DNA of 64,000 bases, taken from Rhodocyclales bacterium (GTDB lineage Bacteria; Pseudomonadota; Gammaproteobacteria; Burkholderiales; Rhodocyclaceae). The notes beneath the pieces are model-generated. The model was not told the DNA's origin and did not search any database. It saw nothing but the letters and a program-made list of their open reading frames with translations. The stretch's first letter is position 1; the number at the start of each line of letters is the position of its first letter. The stretch spans positions 62,001 through 126,000 of the forward strand of contig PQAF01000027.1 of the NCBI GenBank assembly GCA_003105015.1, written 5' to 3'. Positions 53,439-61,059 of the stretch are shown here, in pieces. The translations under genes and the position numbers were made by a program.

Positions 53439-54224
53439 CTAGCGGCTCGATTCCCAGTCGTGGGAATGCGTGTGGGCATGCTCGATGCCGTCGTGGCGGT
53501 GGCGGTGGCGATGCACCAGGTTGGCGCATTCAAGCAGGGCCCGGTCGTGCAGCGCGTCCTGCAGGGGACCGTCGAAGAGCACGCGACCGCCCTCGCCCAG
53601 CACCAGGCCGCGCTCGCCCAGCTCGCTCGCCATCGACAGGTTGTGCGTGCTGACCACCACCGTCTTGCCGCAATCGAGCAGGAAGTCCACCAGCCAGCCG
53701 GAGGCGCGCGGGTCGAGGCTGGAGACTGGCTCGTCGAGCAGCAGCAGGCGCGGTTCCAGCGCCAGGATCGCCGCCAGTGCCACCTTCTGCTTCTGGCCGC
53801 CGGAGAGGGTGAACGGCGCCTTGCCGGAGAGCGGTGCCAGGCCGAGCGCCGCCAACCAGCGTTCGGCACGCTCTTCGGCATCGGCCAGGCCGAGCTGGCG
53901 CGGGCCGTAGGCGATCTCGTCGCGCACCGTCGGGTTGAACAGCATCGCCTCGGGATGCTGGAACAGCAGCACCACCTCGGAGCGGAAGCGCCGCGCCCAT
54001 TCTCCGCCCTTCAGTCTGGCCGGTGTCACTTCCTCGCCGGCGTAGCGATAGCCGCCCGCCTGCGGCTGCACCAGGCCGTTGAGCAGCTTCAGCAGGGTCG
54101 ACTTGCCGCTGCCGTTGGCGCCGAGCAGCACCAGCTTCTCGCCCTCGCGCACGGAGAGCGAGACGCCGTCGAGCACCGGCGGCGCGTCGGGCCAGGCAAA
54201 GCGGATGTCGGCGAGTTCGATCAT
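53439..54224 (-). CDS. nikO: Nickel ECF transporter ATPase NikO
   Basis: A 261-residue ATPase of the CbiO/NikO group. Walker A LLGANGSGKSTLL, Q loop LFQHPEAMLFNPTV, signature LSGGQKQKVALAAIL, Walker B LLLLDEPVSSLDP. The last 25 residues are rich in His (HRHRHRHDG and HAHTHSHDW), able to bind metal. It powers the NikMQ permease encoded just upstream (4-bp overlap). Nickel rather than cobalt is inferred from nikK, nikL and nikR nearby. Confidence 0.92.
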   Translation of the reverse strand: MIELADIRFAWPDAPPVLDGVSLSVREGEKLVLLGANGSGKSTLLKLLNGLVQPQAGGYRYAGEEVTPARLKGGEWARRFRSEVVLLFQHPEAMLFNPTVRDEIAYGPRQLGLADAEERAERWLAALGLAPLSGKAPFTLSGGQKQKVALAAILALEPRLLLLDEPVSSLDPRASGWLVDFLLDCGKTVVVSTHNLSMASELGERGLVLGEGGRVLFDGPLQDALHDRALLECANLVHRHRHRHDGIEHAHTHSHDWESSR

Positions 54225-54865
54225 GGTTTCTTGTAGGCGCTTGCCGGGCCCGGGCGGTGCGGCCGCCAGGCGGGCGTTGTGGGCGGAGGCGCCTGCAGGG
54301 GCGGCAGGCCGGCATAGTCGTCGAAGCAGCCGCGCGAGCGCATCGCCAGCGCTGTCTCGGCGGCCATGCACACCGACTTGTCGAGCAGGTGGCCGGCCTG
54401 GGCGGCGGCATGGCGGGCACGCGCGGACAGCGCCGGCGCGGCGGCGTTGCGGCTGACGAAGGCGAGGCGGAAGTCGCGCAGCGCGCGCGAGAAGGCCTCG
54501 ATCTGCCCGGCGGACAGGGTGACGACGAAACTCAGCGTCGGCGAGAAGCGGCAGGCCTCGACAAGATTCACGCGGACGACGAACCAGAAGCCGAGGTACA
54601 CCAGCAGCAGGACGCGCAGGTTCACCAGCAGCAGGTAGTACGCCGAGAAATTCCCCTGCCACAGCGCCACCGCCGCATAGCCCAGGCTCACCGCTAGGTT
54701 GAAAGTCAGTCCCGCCAGCACGGCGCGGCGCAGGATGCGCCAGCGCGCGGCGCCGCTGGCGGCCAGCGCGCCGGCGAGCAGCACGGCCAGCAGCCACGGT
54801 TCGTGCAGCAGCGTCACCGCCACCACAGCGGCGAGGTAGGCGAAGAGCCAGTGCGCCGCTTTCAC
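54221..54865 (-). CDS. nikQ: Nickel ECF transporter T component NikQ
   Basis: A 214-residue membrane protein of the CbiQ/EcfT family with five helices. The coupling motif region is seen as AMRSRGCFDDYAGL (the family A-x-R-x-R-G). The start is GTG 54865 (GTGA overlap with nikM) or ATG 54877; both are in frame. It couples the ATPase to the substrate-binding NikM. It carries a GACTGACTTT copy in a membrane segment. Confidence 0.9.
   Translation of the reverse strand: MKAAHWLFAYLAAVVAVTLLHEPWLLAVLLAGALAASGAARWRILRRAVLAGLTFNLAVSLGYAAVALWQGNFSAYYLLLVNLRVLLLVYLGFWFVVRVNLVEACRFSPTLSFVVTLSAGQIEAFSRALRDFRLAFVSRNAAAPALSARARHAAAQAGHLLDKSVCMAAETALAMRSRGCFDDYAGLPPLQAPPPTTPAWRPHRPGPASAYKKP
54702..54711 (-). 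repeat. GACTGACTTT copy in nikQ
   Basis: Exact copy in sense, encoding GLTF in LAGLTFNL with codons GGA-CTG-ACT-TTC; context GGCGGGACTGACTTTCAA. Confidence 0.8.
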
Positions 54866-55506
54866 GCCGCGCACCATTTGCGCGCCCGGGCGAAGCGCCA
54901 GACCAGCACCGTCAGCACCGCCTCGCCGGCGCCGATGAAGAGATGCGGGATCAGCACTGCCGGCAGGGTGATGGTGAGGCCGAAGGGGAAGAACAGCGGC
55001 GTGCCATCCTCGCGCTGCGCGATGGCCGGCTGCACGCCGAGCGCCAGCGCCACCAGCAGCCCCGGCAGCACCACGGAGAGCCAGGCGGCGACAGCCACCG
55101 CCGCCGTCTCGTTCAGCCTTCGCAGTCCGCGGTAGGCGGCCACCGCAGCCAGCGACCCGCACAGCCCCATCGCCAGCGCATTCACCGCCAGCGCGGTGAT
55201 GCCGCCGGCGCCGAACAGCAGCGACTGCAGCGCCAGCACCAGGCTGTAGGCGAGGAAGCCCAGACGCACGCCGAACAGCAGCGCCAGCATCGCCACGCCG
55301 AGCGCATGGCCCGAGGTGCCGCCGGGGATCGGCACCATCACCAGGCCGAGGCCGTAGGCCAGCGCCGTCAGCGCCGCCAGGCGCGGCACGGTGTCCTCGT
55401 CGAGGGTGCGCCGCAGGCCGCGCGCCGCCCACGCCCAGGCCAGCCCCGCCGCCGCGTAGGCGGGGAGATAGGTCTGCGGCGAGAGGAAGCCGTCGGGGAT
55501 GTGCAT
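54862..55506 (-). CDS. nikM: Nickel ECF transporter substrate-binding component NikM
   Basis: A 214-residue CbiM/NikM protein. It begins MHIPDGFLS, the conserved N-terminus whose amino group and His2 bind the metal. PIPGGTSGHALG supplies the second His. Seven helices are visible. It forms the metal-specific channel of the ECF transporter with NikQ and NikO. The usual small partner NikN/CbiN is missing, and NikL serves instead in this subtype. Confidence 0.94.
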   Translation of the reverse strand: MHIPDGFLSPQTYLPAYAAAGLAWAWAARGLRRTLDEDTVPRLAALTALAYGLGLVMVPIPGGTSGHALGVAMLALLFGVRLGFLAYSLVLALQSLLFGAGGITALAVNALAMGLCGSLAAVAAYRGLRRLNETAAVAVAAWLSVVLPGLLVALALGVQPAIAQREDGTPLFFPFGLTITLPAVLIPHLFIGAGEAVLTVLVWRFARARKWCAA

Positions 55507-55507
55507 G

Positions 55508-56509
55508 TCAGAAGAGCATCGAGGCGCTGATCAGCAGGCGATATTTCTCGAGGCCTTCGGCGCCCTGCTGCAGGCGCTGCTCGTTGAGGTTTTTCCAGAT
55601 CGCTTTCTTGACGCCGACGGCGAGGCTGAAGCGGTCCCAGTAGACGCGCACGCCGGGCACGGCGTAGAGCATGCGCCCGCCGGTGCCCTGCTCGCCGACG
55701 CCGTCGACCACGTCGCGGCCGAGCTGGAGGTACTGCAGTTCGAGGCTGAGGTCGGTGCGCAGCTTCTTTTCCGGGGCGGTGTGGAGGCGATAGGCCAGAC
55801 CGCCGTTCAGGCGCAGCTCGCGGCCGAAGCGCGTGGTGAAGTCCGTGCCGGTGGTGTAGTCGGTGGCGTAGCGATGGGTCCTGAACCACAGCGTCGACGC
55901 CTCGGCATTGAAGGTCAGCTTGTCGCTCAGCATCTTCGTAGCCGTCAGGCCGAGCGTGTACGACGGCTTGCCGAAGCCGGTGGACATGCCGGGATCGATC
56001 GAGCCGTCGGGCAGGCGATAGTTCGGGCGGCCGGTGGGCAAAGTCAGTCCGCCGAAGACGGTGAAGTGCCAGTCCTCCATCTCGTCCAGGCTCTCGTTCT
56101 TCGGCACCAGCGAGAACGATTTCCCGTCGTGGCGGAAACCGATCTGGCCGAGCACCGATACGTCGGCCCACCCTTTCGTCTTGAAGCCGCCCGATTCGTC
56201 GGCCTTGACGTTGTGCGGCAGGAAAAGATAGCCGGAGAGCCAGGGCGTGAAGCCGTGGCCCAGCCCAAGCATGGTGAAGCGCGAATAGTCGCCCTCGACG
56301 TCCGGCCGCGCCAGGCGGCCGCGCTGGAACTTCGCGTGGTCGATCTTCAGCGCCAGCAGGGTGCTGCCCTCCGGCAGCACCGCCGAAGTGGCGGACTCGA
56401 CCGGCGCGCCGGGCCCTTCCAGCGCGGCGGCGCCGACGCCGGCGACACCGTGGTGGGCGAGGACCGGCGCGACGGCAAGCGACAGAAGGGCGGCAAGCGG
56501 CTTTTTCAT
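55508..56509 (-). CDS. Outer-membrane beta-barrel-like protein in the nickel operon
   Basis: A 333-residue protein with a signal peptide (LAVAPVLAHHG). The mature part has alternating amphipathic strands and ends in LLISASMLF, a classic outer-membrane barrel ending with Phe. It resembles the MetA/phenol-transporter-like barrel group. It sits between nikL and nikM with a 1-bp gap to nikM and 4-bp overlap with nikL. It may be a nickel-passing porin, distinct from TonB-dependent nickel receptors. The mature N-terminus starts with HHG. Confidence 0.8.
   Translation of the reverse strand: MKKPLAALLSLAVAPVLAHHGVAGVGAAALEGPGAPVESATSAVLPEGSTLLALKIDHAKFQRGRLARPDVEGDYSRFTMLGLGHGFTPWLSGYLFLPHNVKADESGGFKTKGWADVSVLGQIGFRHDGKSFSLVPKNESLDEMEDWHFTVFGGLTLPTGRPNYRLPDGSIDPGMSTGFGKPSYTLGLTATKMLSDKLTFNAEASTLWFRTHRYATDYTTGTDFTTRFGRELRLNGGLAYRLHTAPEKKLRTDLSLELQYLQLGRDVVDGVGEQGTGGRMLYAVPGVRVYWDRFSLAVGVKKAIWKNLNEQRLQQGAEGLEKYRLLISASMLF
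56040..56049 (-). repeat. GACTGACTTT copy in the outer-membrane protein gene
   Basis: Exact copy in sense, encoding GLTL in FGGLTLPTG with codons GGA-CTG-ACT-TTG. Confidence 0.8.
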
Positions 56510-56931
56510 GTTTTTTTCCTTTGCAGAAACAGTTGGACGATTCCGAAGATGGCCAGCAGGAGGCCGGCACCGAAGAACAGCTTCGCGCCGCGGTCCTCCG
56601 TCGCTCCAGCGGCAACGGCCTCGCCGCTGCGCGGCGGGTCGAATTTCAGGTCGACGCCGTGGCCGTCGGCGGCGAAAGCGCGCAGCCGCACTTCGCCAGA
56701 CGGCGGCGGCAGGAACACGGCGCGTCCGTCCGCGTCGGTGCGGCCGACGGCGTGCGGCTTGTCGCTGCCGGCCGCATACACCTCGAAGGCCTCGAAGGCG
56801 AAGGGCTGGCCGTCGGCGAAAGTCAGTCGCACCGACACGGCGCTTTGTGCGGCGACGGCGTGATGCACCTCGTGGGCACAGGCCGGCAAGCAAGCCGTCA
56901 GCAGCCAGAAGAGAATCAAGTGTCTTTTCAT
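56506..56931 (-). CDS. nikL: NikL-like periplasmic component with C-terminal anchor
   Basis: A 141-residue protein with a signal peptide (to about ACA), a mature N-terminus HEVHHAV rich in His, a carboxypeptidase-regulatory-like beta domain (VSVRLTFADGQPFAFEAFEVY), and a C-terminal helix (FFGAGLLLAIFGIVQLFL) followed by RKKT. This is the NikL layout known from NikKMLQO nickel transporters. It overlaps nikK and the barrel gene by 4 bp each. Confidence 0.82.
   Translation of the reverse strand: MKRHLILFWLLTACLPACAHEVHHAVAAQSAVSVRLTFADGQPFAFEAFEVYAAGSDKPHAVGRTDADGRAVFLPPPSGEVRLRAFAADGHGVDLKFDPPRSGEAVAAGATEDRGAKLFFGAGLLLAIFGIVQLFLQRKKT
56819..56828 (-). repeat. GACTGACTTT copy in nikL
   Basis: Exact copy in sense, encoding RLTF in VRLTFADG with codons CGA-CTG-ACT-TTC; CGA and ACT are uncommon in this genome. 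Confidence 0.8.
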
Positions 56932-57638
56932 TTGCCGGGCAGTTCGAAATTCAGGGTGGCGGCGCGGACCAGCGTGTCGGCCTGTCCGTCTTCGAGCGGC
57001 GTCTCCAGGCTGGCGGCGATCATCTGCAGGCCGCCGTGGCGGATCTTCAGCACCACCGTGCCGTCCTCGCCGGTTGCGCCGCGCGTGGCGCCGTCGTAGG
57101 CCACCGACACGCCGGCGCGCGGCAGGCCGTCCAGCGTGACGCGCACGCGCAGCTTGTCGTCGACGCCGAGGCGGAACGGATCGTCCGTCGGCGTGATCTC
57201 CAGCCCGGGCGTCAGCGGCTTGGCCAGCCTCGCGCTCCAGCGGTTGAGTCGCTTCACCGAATCCTCCGAGTGCCAGCTCTTCAGCACGCCGGCAATGCCG
57301 GTCTTCGGTGCGTTCTTCGTCTCCCAGGCGGTCTTCGTCCAGTAGCCGGACGAGGCTGCGATGAACAGCACAGCGCAGTCGCCGGCGATCCTGGCCGGAT
57401 AGGCGGCGGCCACCGCCAGCGGGCGAGACTTGCCGCGCTCATCGAAACACAGCGCCTGCTTCACGAAATCCGCCGCATAGGGCACGCGCTCGGCGCCGGC
57501 ATGGGCGCTCGTGCGGTGGCCCTGCAGCAGCACATGGCCGCCGCCCTCCTTCTCCAGCCAGAGGTCGTGGGCGGCGGCCGGCAGGGCCGGCGCCAGTAAC
57601 AGCAGCGCAATTCGTGTGAACTTCATTATTTTCTTCAT
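56928..57638 (-). CDS. nikK: NikK-like DUF4198 periplasmic protein
   Basis: A 236-residue exported protein. The signal peptide ends in ALPAAAH, and the mature start HDLWLEKEGGGHVLLQGHR is the DUF4198/GM12 signature. His and Asp residues at the N-terminus probably bind Ni(II). It is the first gene of the nickel operon. The start is 57638 (MKKIMKF) or 57626 (MKF); the latter has a better ribosome site (GAAGAAA). Confidence 0.85.
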   Translation of the reverse strand: MKKIMKFTRIALLLLAPALPAAAHDLWLEKEGGGHVLLQGHRTSAHAGAERVPYAADFVKQALCFDERGKSRPLAVAAAYPARIAGDCAVLFIAASSGYWTKTAWETKNAPKTGIAGVLKSWHSEDSVKRLNRWSARLAKPLTPGLEITPTDDPFRLGVDDKLRVRVTLDGLPRAGVSVAYDGATRGATGEDGTVVLKIRHGGLQMIAASLETPLEDGQADTLVRAATLNFELPGK

Positions 57639-57743
57639 AACAAGGTTCGTGCCAACCGCCACCCGCCTCCAACCTGCTGTTTTATAGGGAAAGGATCGAA
57701 CCGCCGCGGCGGCGGCCGGAAAGTCCGCTGCCGTTATGAAGAA
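57631..57743. promoter_or_regulatory. Promoter region of the nickel operon with 11-bp inverted repeat
   Basis: TTCTTCATAAC (57631-57641, overlapping the nikK start) and GTTATGAAGAA (57733-57743) are perfect inverted copies 91 bp apart. Between them a -10 candidate (TATAAA on the minus strand, 57686-57681) lies upstream of nikK. CCGCCGCGGCGG (57701-57712) is a palindrome that could end the kinase transcript. The half sites resemble, but do not copy, the E. coli NikR site GTATGA-N16-TCATAC. Confidence 0.4.
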
Positions 57744-57757
57744 TAGTAGGAAAGTGC

Positions 57758-59131
57758 TTAAACAGCCAGCGGCAAAGTCAGCGTCAGCACGGCGCCGCCG
57801 TCCGGATGGTTCGCGGCCGCTAGCGCGCCGCGATGGCGCTCGACGATGCCGTAACTGATCGACAGGCCGAGGCCGGTGCCCTTGCCCACCGGCTTGGTGG
57901 TGAAGAAGGGATCGAAGACGTGGCCGAGGCTGTCATCCCTGAAACCCGGCCCGTTGTCGCGGAAGGTCAGCACCACGCTGCGGGCGCGCGGCTCGGCGTG
58001 GATCTCCAGCCGGGCATCGGGCTGGTGCTCCGTACTGTCGATCGCGTTCTGCACCAGGTTCACCAGCACCTGCTGCATCTGGCCGGAGGAGCCCGAGACG
58101 GGAATCTCCTTCGGCATGTCGAGGCTGACCTTGATCTTCGATCCCGAGGCCTTCGCCACCCAGTGCACCGAGCGCTCGAGCACATCGGCCAGGTTGAAGG
58201 TTTCCTCCTCGCCGCGGTCCTGCGCCGAGAAGCGCTTCAGGCCGGCGACGATGTCGCGGGTGCGTTCGGCGCCCTCGATGGTGCCGTCGATGAGCGGCTT
58301 CATGTCCTCCATCAGGCGGTCGATGCGCAGCGTCTTGCGCAGCTCGGCGACCTCCTCCGCCGGCCGACCGGCGTGGATGGCGTCGAGATACTCCTGCATG
58401 CGCTGACCGTAGCGCTGCAGCGCGTAGACGTTGCCGAGAACGAAGCTGATCGGATTGTTGAGCTCGTGGGCAACGCCGGCGACCAGGCGGCCGAGCGAGG
58501 CCATTTTCTCGGAATGGATCAGCTGCTGCTGGGCGAGCTTCAAGTCCTCGTGCGCCTGGCGCAGCTGGTCGTAGGCGCGGCGCAGGTCGCCCACCGGGCG
58601 GCCGGTCATCACCATGCCGACGAACTTGCCGACCGGCGACAGGCGCGGCGTGCAGTTCACCGCCACCGGCATCTCCGGGGCATAGCGGCACTTGAAGTGC
58701 AGCTCGCAGTCGTGGATGCGCTCGCTGTGCAGGTCGCGCAGGAAGCGGCGTGCCTGCTCGCTGGAAGCGTCGTCGGCGAAGAGGTCGATCAGGGGGGTGC
58801 CGCGCAGCTCGGCCTCGCTTTTTCCCACCAGGTCGGCGAGCGCCTGGTTCGCCTCCTGGATGACGCCGTGGCGGTCGCACACCACCAGCACGTCGGACAT
58901 CGAGGTGAGCACGCTGAAAATGAACTTCTGCGTCTCCTCGAGCTTGGCGTTCTTTTCCTCCAGCGCCACCTCGTACTGCAGCAGGTCGGAGTACACCTCG
59001 TCCATCTTGCGGATGACGTCGATCCAGACGTCCTCGCCGACGCCCTCGGGCGGGTTCTCGAGGACGTGCGGCGGCAGGGTCGGCAGGTAGACCTGCGTTT
59101 CCTTGCCTTCGCCTTTGTCGGAGCGCGCCAT
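57758..59131 (-). CDS. HupT/HoxJ-like PAS histidine kinase
   Basis: A 457-residue soluble kinase. A coiled coil (about 35-70) and PAS domain (about 72-190) precede HisKA ([29 protein letters not shown]) and HATPase ([21 protein letters not shown]). The H box with [16 protein letters not shown] is close to HupT/HoxJ, the kinases of the H2-sensing system that controls [NiFe] hydrogenase genes. It overlaps nikR by 4 bp and precedes the nickel operon. No hydrogenase genes are in the window, so the name stays tentative. Confidence 0.82.
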   Translation of the reverse strand: MARSDKGEGKETQVYLPTLPPHVLENPPEGVGEDVWIDVIRKMDEVYSDLLQYEVALEEKNAKLEETQKFIFSVLTSMSDVLVVCDRHGVIQEANQALADLVGKSEAELRGTPLIDLFADDASSEQARRFLRDLHSERIHDCELHFKCRYAPEMPVAVNCTPRLSPVGKFVGMVMTGRPVGDLRRAYDQLRQAHEDLKLAQQQLIHSEKMASLGRLVAGVAHELNNPISFVLGNVYALQRYGQRMQEYLDAIHAGRPAEEVAELRKTLRIDRLMEDMKPLIDGTIEGAERTRDIVAGLKRFSAQDRGEEETFNLADVLERSVHWVAKASGSKIKVSLDMPKEIPVSGSSGQMQQVLVNLVQNAIDSTEHQPDARLEIHAEPRARSVVLTFRDNGPGFRDDSLGHVFDPFFTTKPVGKGTGLGLSISYGIVERHRGALAAANHPDGGAVLTLTLPLAV

Positions 59132-59613
59132 CAGGATTTCGGCCGGCTGTGCACGTGGTAGGGATGGTCGGGGCCGTGGTGATGGCCATGATGGTGCTTG
59201 CGGCCGGCGTTCACGTCGGCGGGGATCAGGTTGAGCGCACCGTGGCGCACGCCGCGCTCGGCCGTCACCGAGTCGGCGAAGGCGCGCACCGCCGCAGTCG
59301 GCCCGCGCAGGATCACCGTCTCCAGACAGTTGTCGTGGTCGAGGTGGGCGTGCATGGTCGACACGGTGAGGTCGTGGTGGGCATGGCTCTGCGCGGTGAG
59401 CCGCTCGGCGAGGTCGCGCTCGTGGTGGTTGTAGATATAGGACAGCGCGGCGATGCAGTCGGGCGCCTCCTCGCGGGCGAGCCGGCTGGCCTCGAGCTTC
59501 TCGCGCAGGATGTCGCGCACCGCCTCGGAGCGGTTGTCATAGCCGCGCTCGCGGATCAGCCGGTCGAATTCCTTCGCCAGCTTCTCGTCGAGCGAGATGG
59601 TGAAGCGTTCCAT
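59131..59613 (-). CDS. nikR: Nickel-responsive regulator NikR
   Basis: A 160-residue protein. Ribbon-helix-helix N-terminus MERFTISLDEKLAKEFDRLIRERG with NRSEAVRDILR, and the ACT-like nickel domain with His and Cys ligands (SHAHHDLT, MHAHLDHDNCLETVIL). The C-terminus adds a His-rich tail (KHHHGHHHGPDHPYHVH) beyond the usual NikR length of about 133. It is likely to repress the nik operon when nickel is sufficient. It heads a unit with the HupT-like kinase. Confidence 0.95.
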   Translation of the reverse strand: MERFTISLDEKLAKEFDRLIRERGYDNRSEAVRDILREKLEASRLAREEAPDCIAALSYIYNHHERDLAERLTAQSHAHHDLTVSTMHAHLDHDNCLETVILRGPTAAVRAFADSVTAERGVRHGALNLIPADVNAGRKHHHGHHHGPDHPYHVHSRPKS

Positions 59614-59695
59614 GGCCTCTCCTCAAGGCATGCGGGCCGGCCGCGCCGGCGCCAATAGCTGCCTATGTTACAGAGGTTGCGGAAGCTTGAGCGGC

Positions 59696-60517
59696 CTACC
59701 AGTAATTCTCGAAGGCCATCTGGCCGGGAACGCCGCGGCGGGCGGTCTGCAGGCCGCGCGCGGAGAGCTGGCCGCGCAGCTCGCGCGCCATCTCGGGGTT
59801 GCCGCAGACCATGACGCGCGCGTCCTCACGGTTGAGCGGCACGCCGGCCGCCGCCTCGAGGCGGCCGTCGGCGAGCAGCTGCGGGATGCGCGCCGCCAGC
59901 GCGGCCGTGCCGGGCTCGCGCGTGACGACGGGGATGTGGCGCAGCTTCGCCCGGGCGCCGCGGAACAACTCCTCGTTCAGCAGGGCAAGAATTTCATCGC
60001 GGTAGGCGAGCTCGGCCTCGCGCCGCACGCTGTGCACCACGATCAGGCGCTCGAAGTCCTGCCAGACTTGCGGTTCGCGCAGGATCGAGACGAAGGGGCC
60101 GAGCCCGCTGCCGCTCGCCAGCAGCCAGAGGTCGCGGCCCGGCGCCAACTGGTCGAGGGTGAGGAAACCGTAGCTGGCCTTCTCGACGAGTACGGTGTCG
60201 CCGACCGCGAGCGTATCCAGACGGCCCGAGAAGGCGCCGCCCGGCACCAGCACGGCGAGGAACTCGAGATGCTCGTCGTAGGCAGCCGAGACGACGGAGA
60301 AGGGCCGCCACACCGCCCCGCCCTCGCCCTCCAGCCCCAGCCGGGCATAGTGGCCCGGCGTAAAGCGGAATCCGCGGTAGCGCGTCAGGCGGATGGAGAG
60401 CAGCGTCGGCGTCCAGCGGCGGATCGACAGCACGCGCTCCGCCGTCCATTTCGCGCCGCCGGGCGGCGGCAGTTCCGCCGGGGGGCGGCGCAGACCCGCT
60501 TCGACGATGACGCCCAT
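59696..60517 (-). CDS. fpr: Ferredoxin-NADP(+) reductase
   Basis: A 273-residue FAD enzyme of the bacterial subclass I type. FAD-binding segment FTPGHYARLGL with WRPFSVVSAAY, NADP part LLASGSGLGPFVSIL, and MVCGNPEMARELR near the end. The C-terminus is MAFENYW, with the aromatic end typical of the group. It would reduce ferredoxin with NADPH, supplying electrons to benzoyl-CoA reductase (encoded upstream with its ferredoxin) or to stress repair. It has its own promoter with an operator-like palindrome. Confidence 0.93.
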   Translation of the reverse strand: MGVIVEAGLRRPPAELPPPGGAKWTAERVLSIRRWTPTLLSIRLTRYRGFRFTPGHYARLGLEGEGGAVWRPFSVVSAAYDEHLEFLAVLVPGGAFSGRLDTLAVGDTVLVEKASYGFLTLDQLAPGRDLWLLASGSGLGPFVSILREPQVWQDFERLIVVHSVRREAELAYRDEILALLNEELFRGARAKLRHIPVVTREPGTAALAARIPQLLADGRLEAAAGVPLNREDARVMVCGNPEMARELRGQLSARGLQTARRGVPGQMAFENYW

Positions 60518-60545
60518 TTCCGTGCTCCCTTCGCTGGCGGTTAAT

Positions 60546-60596
60546 GATGTATATCGCTTACATCTTCAATATAGCGCCGCTGCGGACGATAAGCAA
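60546..60596 (-). promoter_or_regulatory. fpr promoter with NsrR-like operator
   Basis: On the minus strand -35 TTGCTT (60596-60591), 17 bp, -10 TATATT (60573-60568). Directly after the -10 lies GATGTAAGCGATATACATC (60564-60546), with arms GATGTA and TACATC and 19 bp in length, close to the NsrR-type GATGYATTT-N-AAATRCATC. Its position over the start point fits repression. A second TACATCTT is at 60613-60620. Confidence 0.68.
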
Positions 60597-60626
60597 TATA
60601 TTCTCTACATCTTTTATGGCATGCCC

Positions 60627-60953
60627 CTACTCGCGGCGCAACTCGTCGCGCTTGTCCTTGACGCGCCCCCAGCGCTCCGCCTCGGGCAGGGCGTCCTTCT
60701 TCTCGACGATGGCCGGCCACAGGGCGGCCAGCTCGGCGTTGAGCGCGACGTACTCCTGCATGCCGTCGGGCACCTCCTCCTCGGCATAGATGGCCTCGAC
60801 CGGGCATTCCGGCACGCACAGGGTGCAGTCGATGCACTCGTTCGGGTCGATCGCCAGGAAGTTCGGCCCCTCGCGGAAGGCGTCGACGGGGCAGACGTCG
60901 ACGCAGTCGGTGTGCTTGCACTGGATGCAGGCTTCGGTGACGACGTAGGTCAT
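60627..60953 (-). CDS. fdx: Ferredoxin, bacterial 2[4Fe-4S]/7Fe type
   Basis: A 108-residue ferredoxin. Cluster motifs are [14 protein letters not shown] (Cys9, 12, 17, 21) and [12 protein letters not shown] (Cys40, 43, 46, 50), then a charged 50-residue tail. Ferredoxins in this position serve benzoyl-CoA reductase in Thauera-type bacteria. The original order bcrA-bcrD-fdx is now broken by the IS element, and the gap to the bcrD stop is only 13 bp. Confidence 0.94.
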   Translation of the reverse strand: MTYVVTEACIQCKHTDCVDVCPVDAFREGPNFLAIDPNECIDCTLCVPECPVEAIYAEEEVPDGMQEYVALNAELAALWPAIVEKKDALPEAERWGRVKDKRDELRRE

Positions 60954-60966
60954 GGCGGATTTCCTT

Positions 60967-61059
60967 TCAGGCGGCGGCGCCGGCCGGATGCAGCGTCACC
61001 TTGGCCACCACCGGGCAATCGCCGCCTGGCGTGCAGGGCTCGGCCGCCTTCTTCACGGC
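60967..61059 (-). pseudogene. bcrD: Detached 3' end of bcrD
   Basis: The last 29 codons (starting VKKAAEPC and ending HPAGAAA) plus stop lie left of the IS element. Joining 61059 to 62688 removes the element and one CGGC copy, and gives one uninterrupted frame with the upstream part. The fragment has no start of its own. Confidence 0.8.

Noticed and set aside
57631..57743. Canonical NikR site (GTATGA-N16-TCATAC)
   Set aside because: Half sites differ and face outward with 91-bp spacing, so I list it only as an unexplained inverted repeat.
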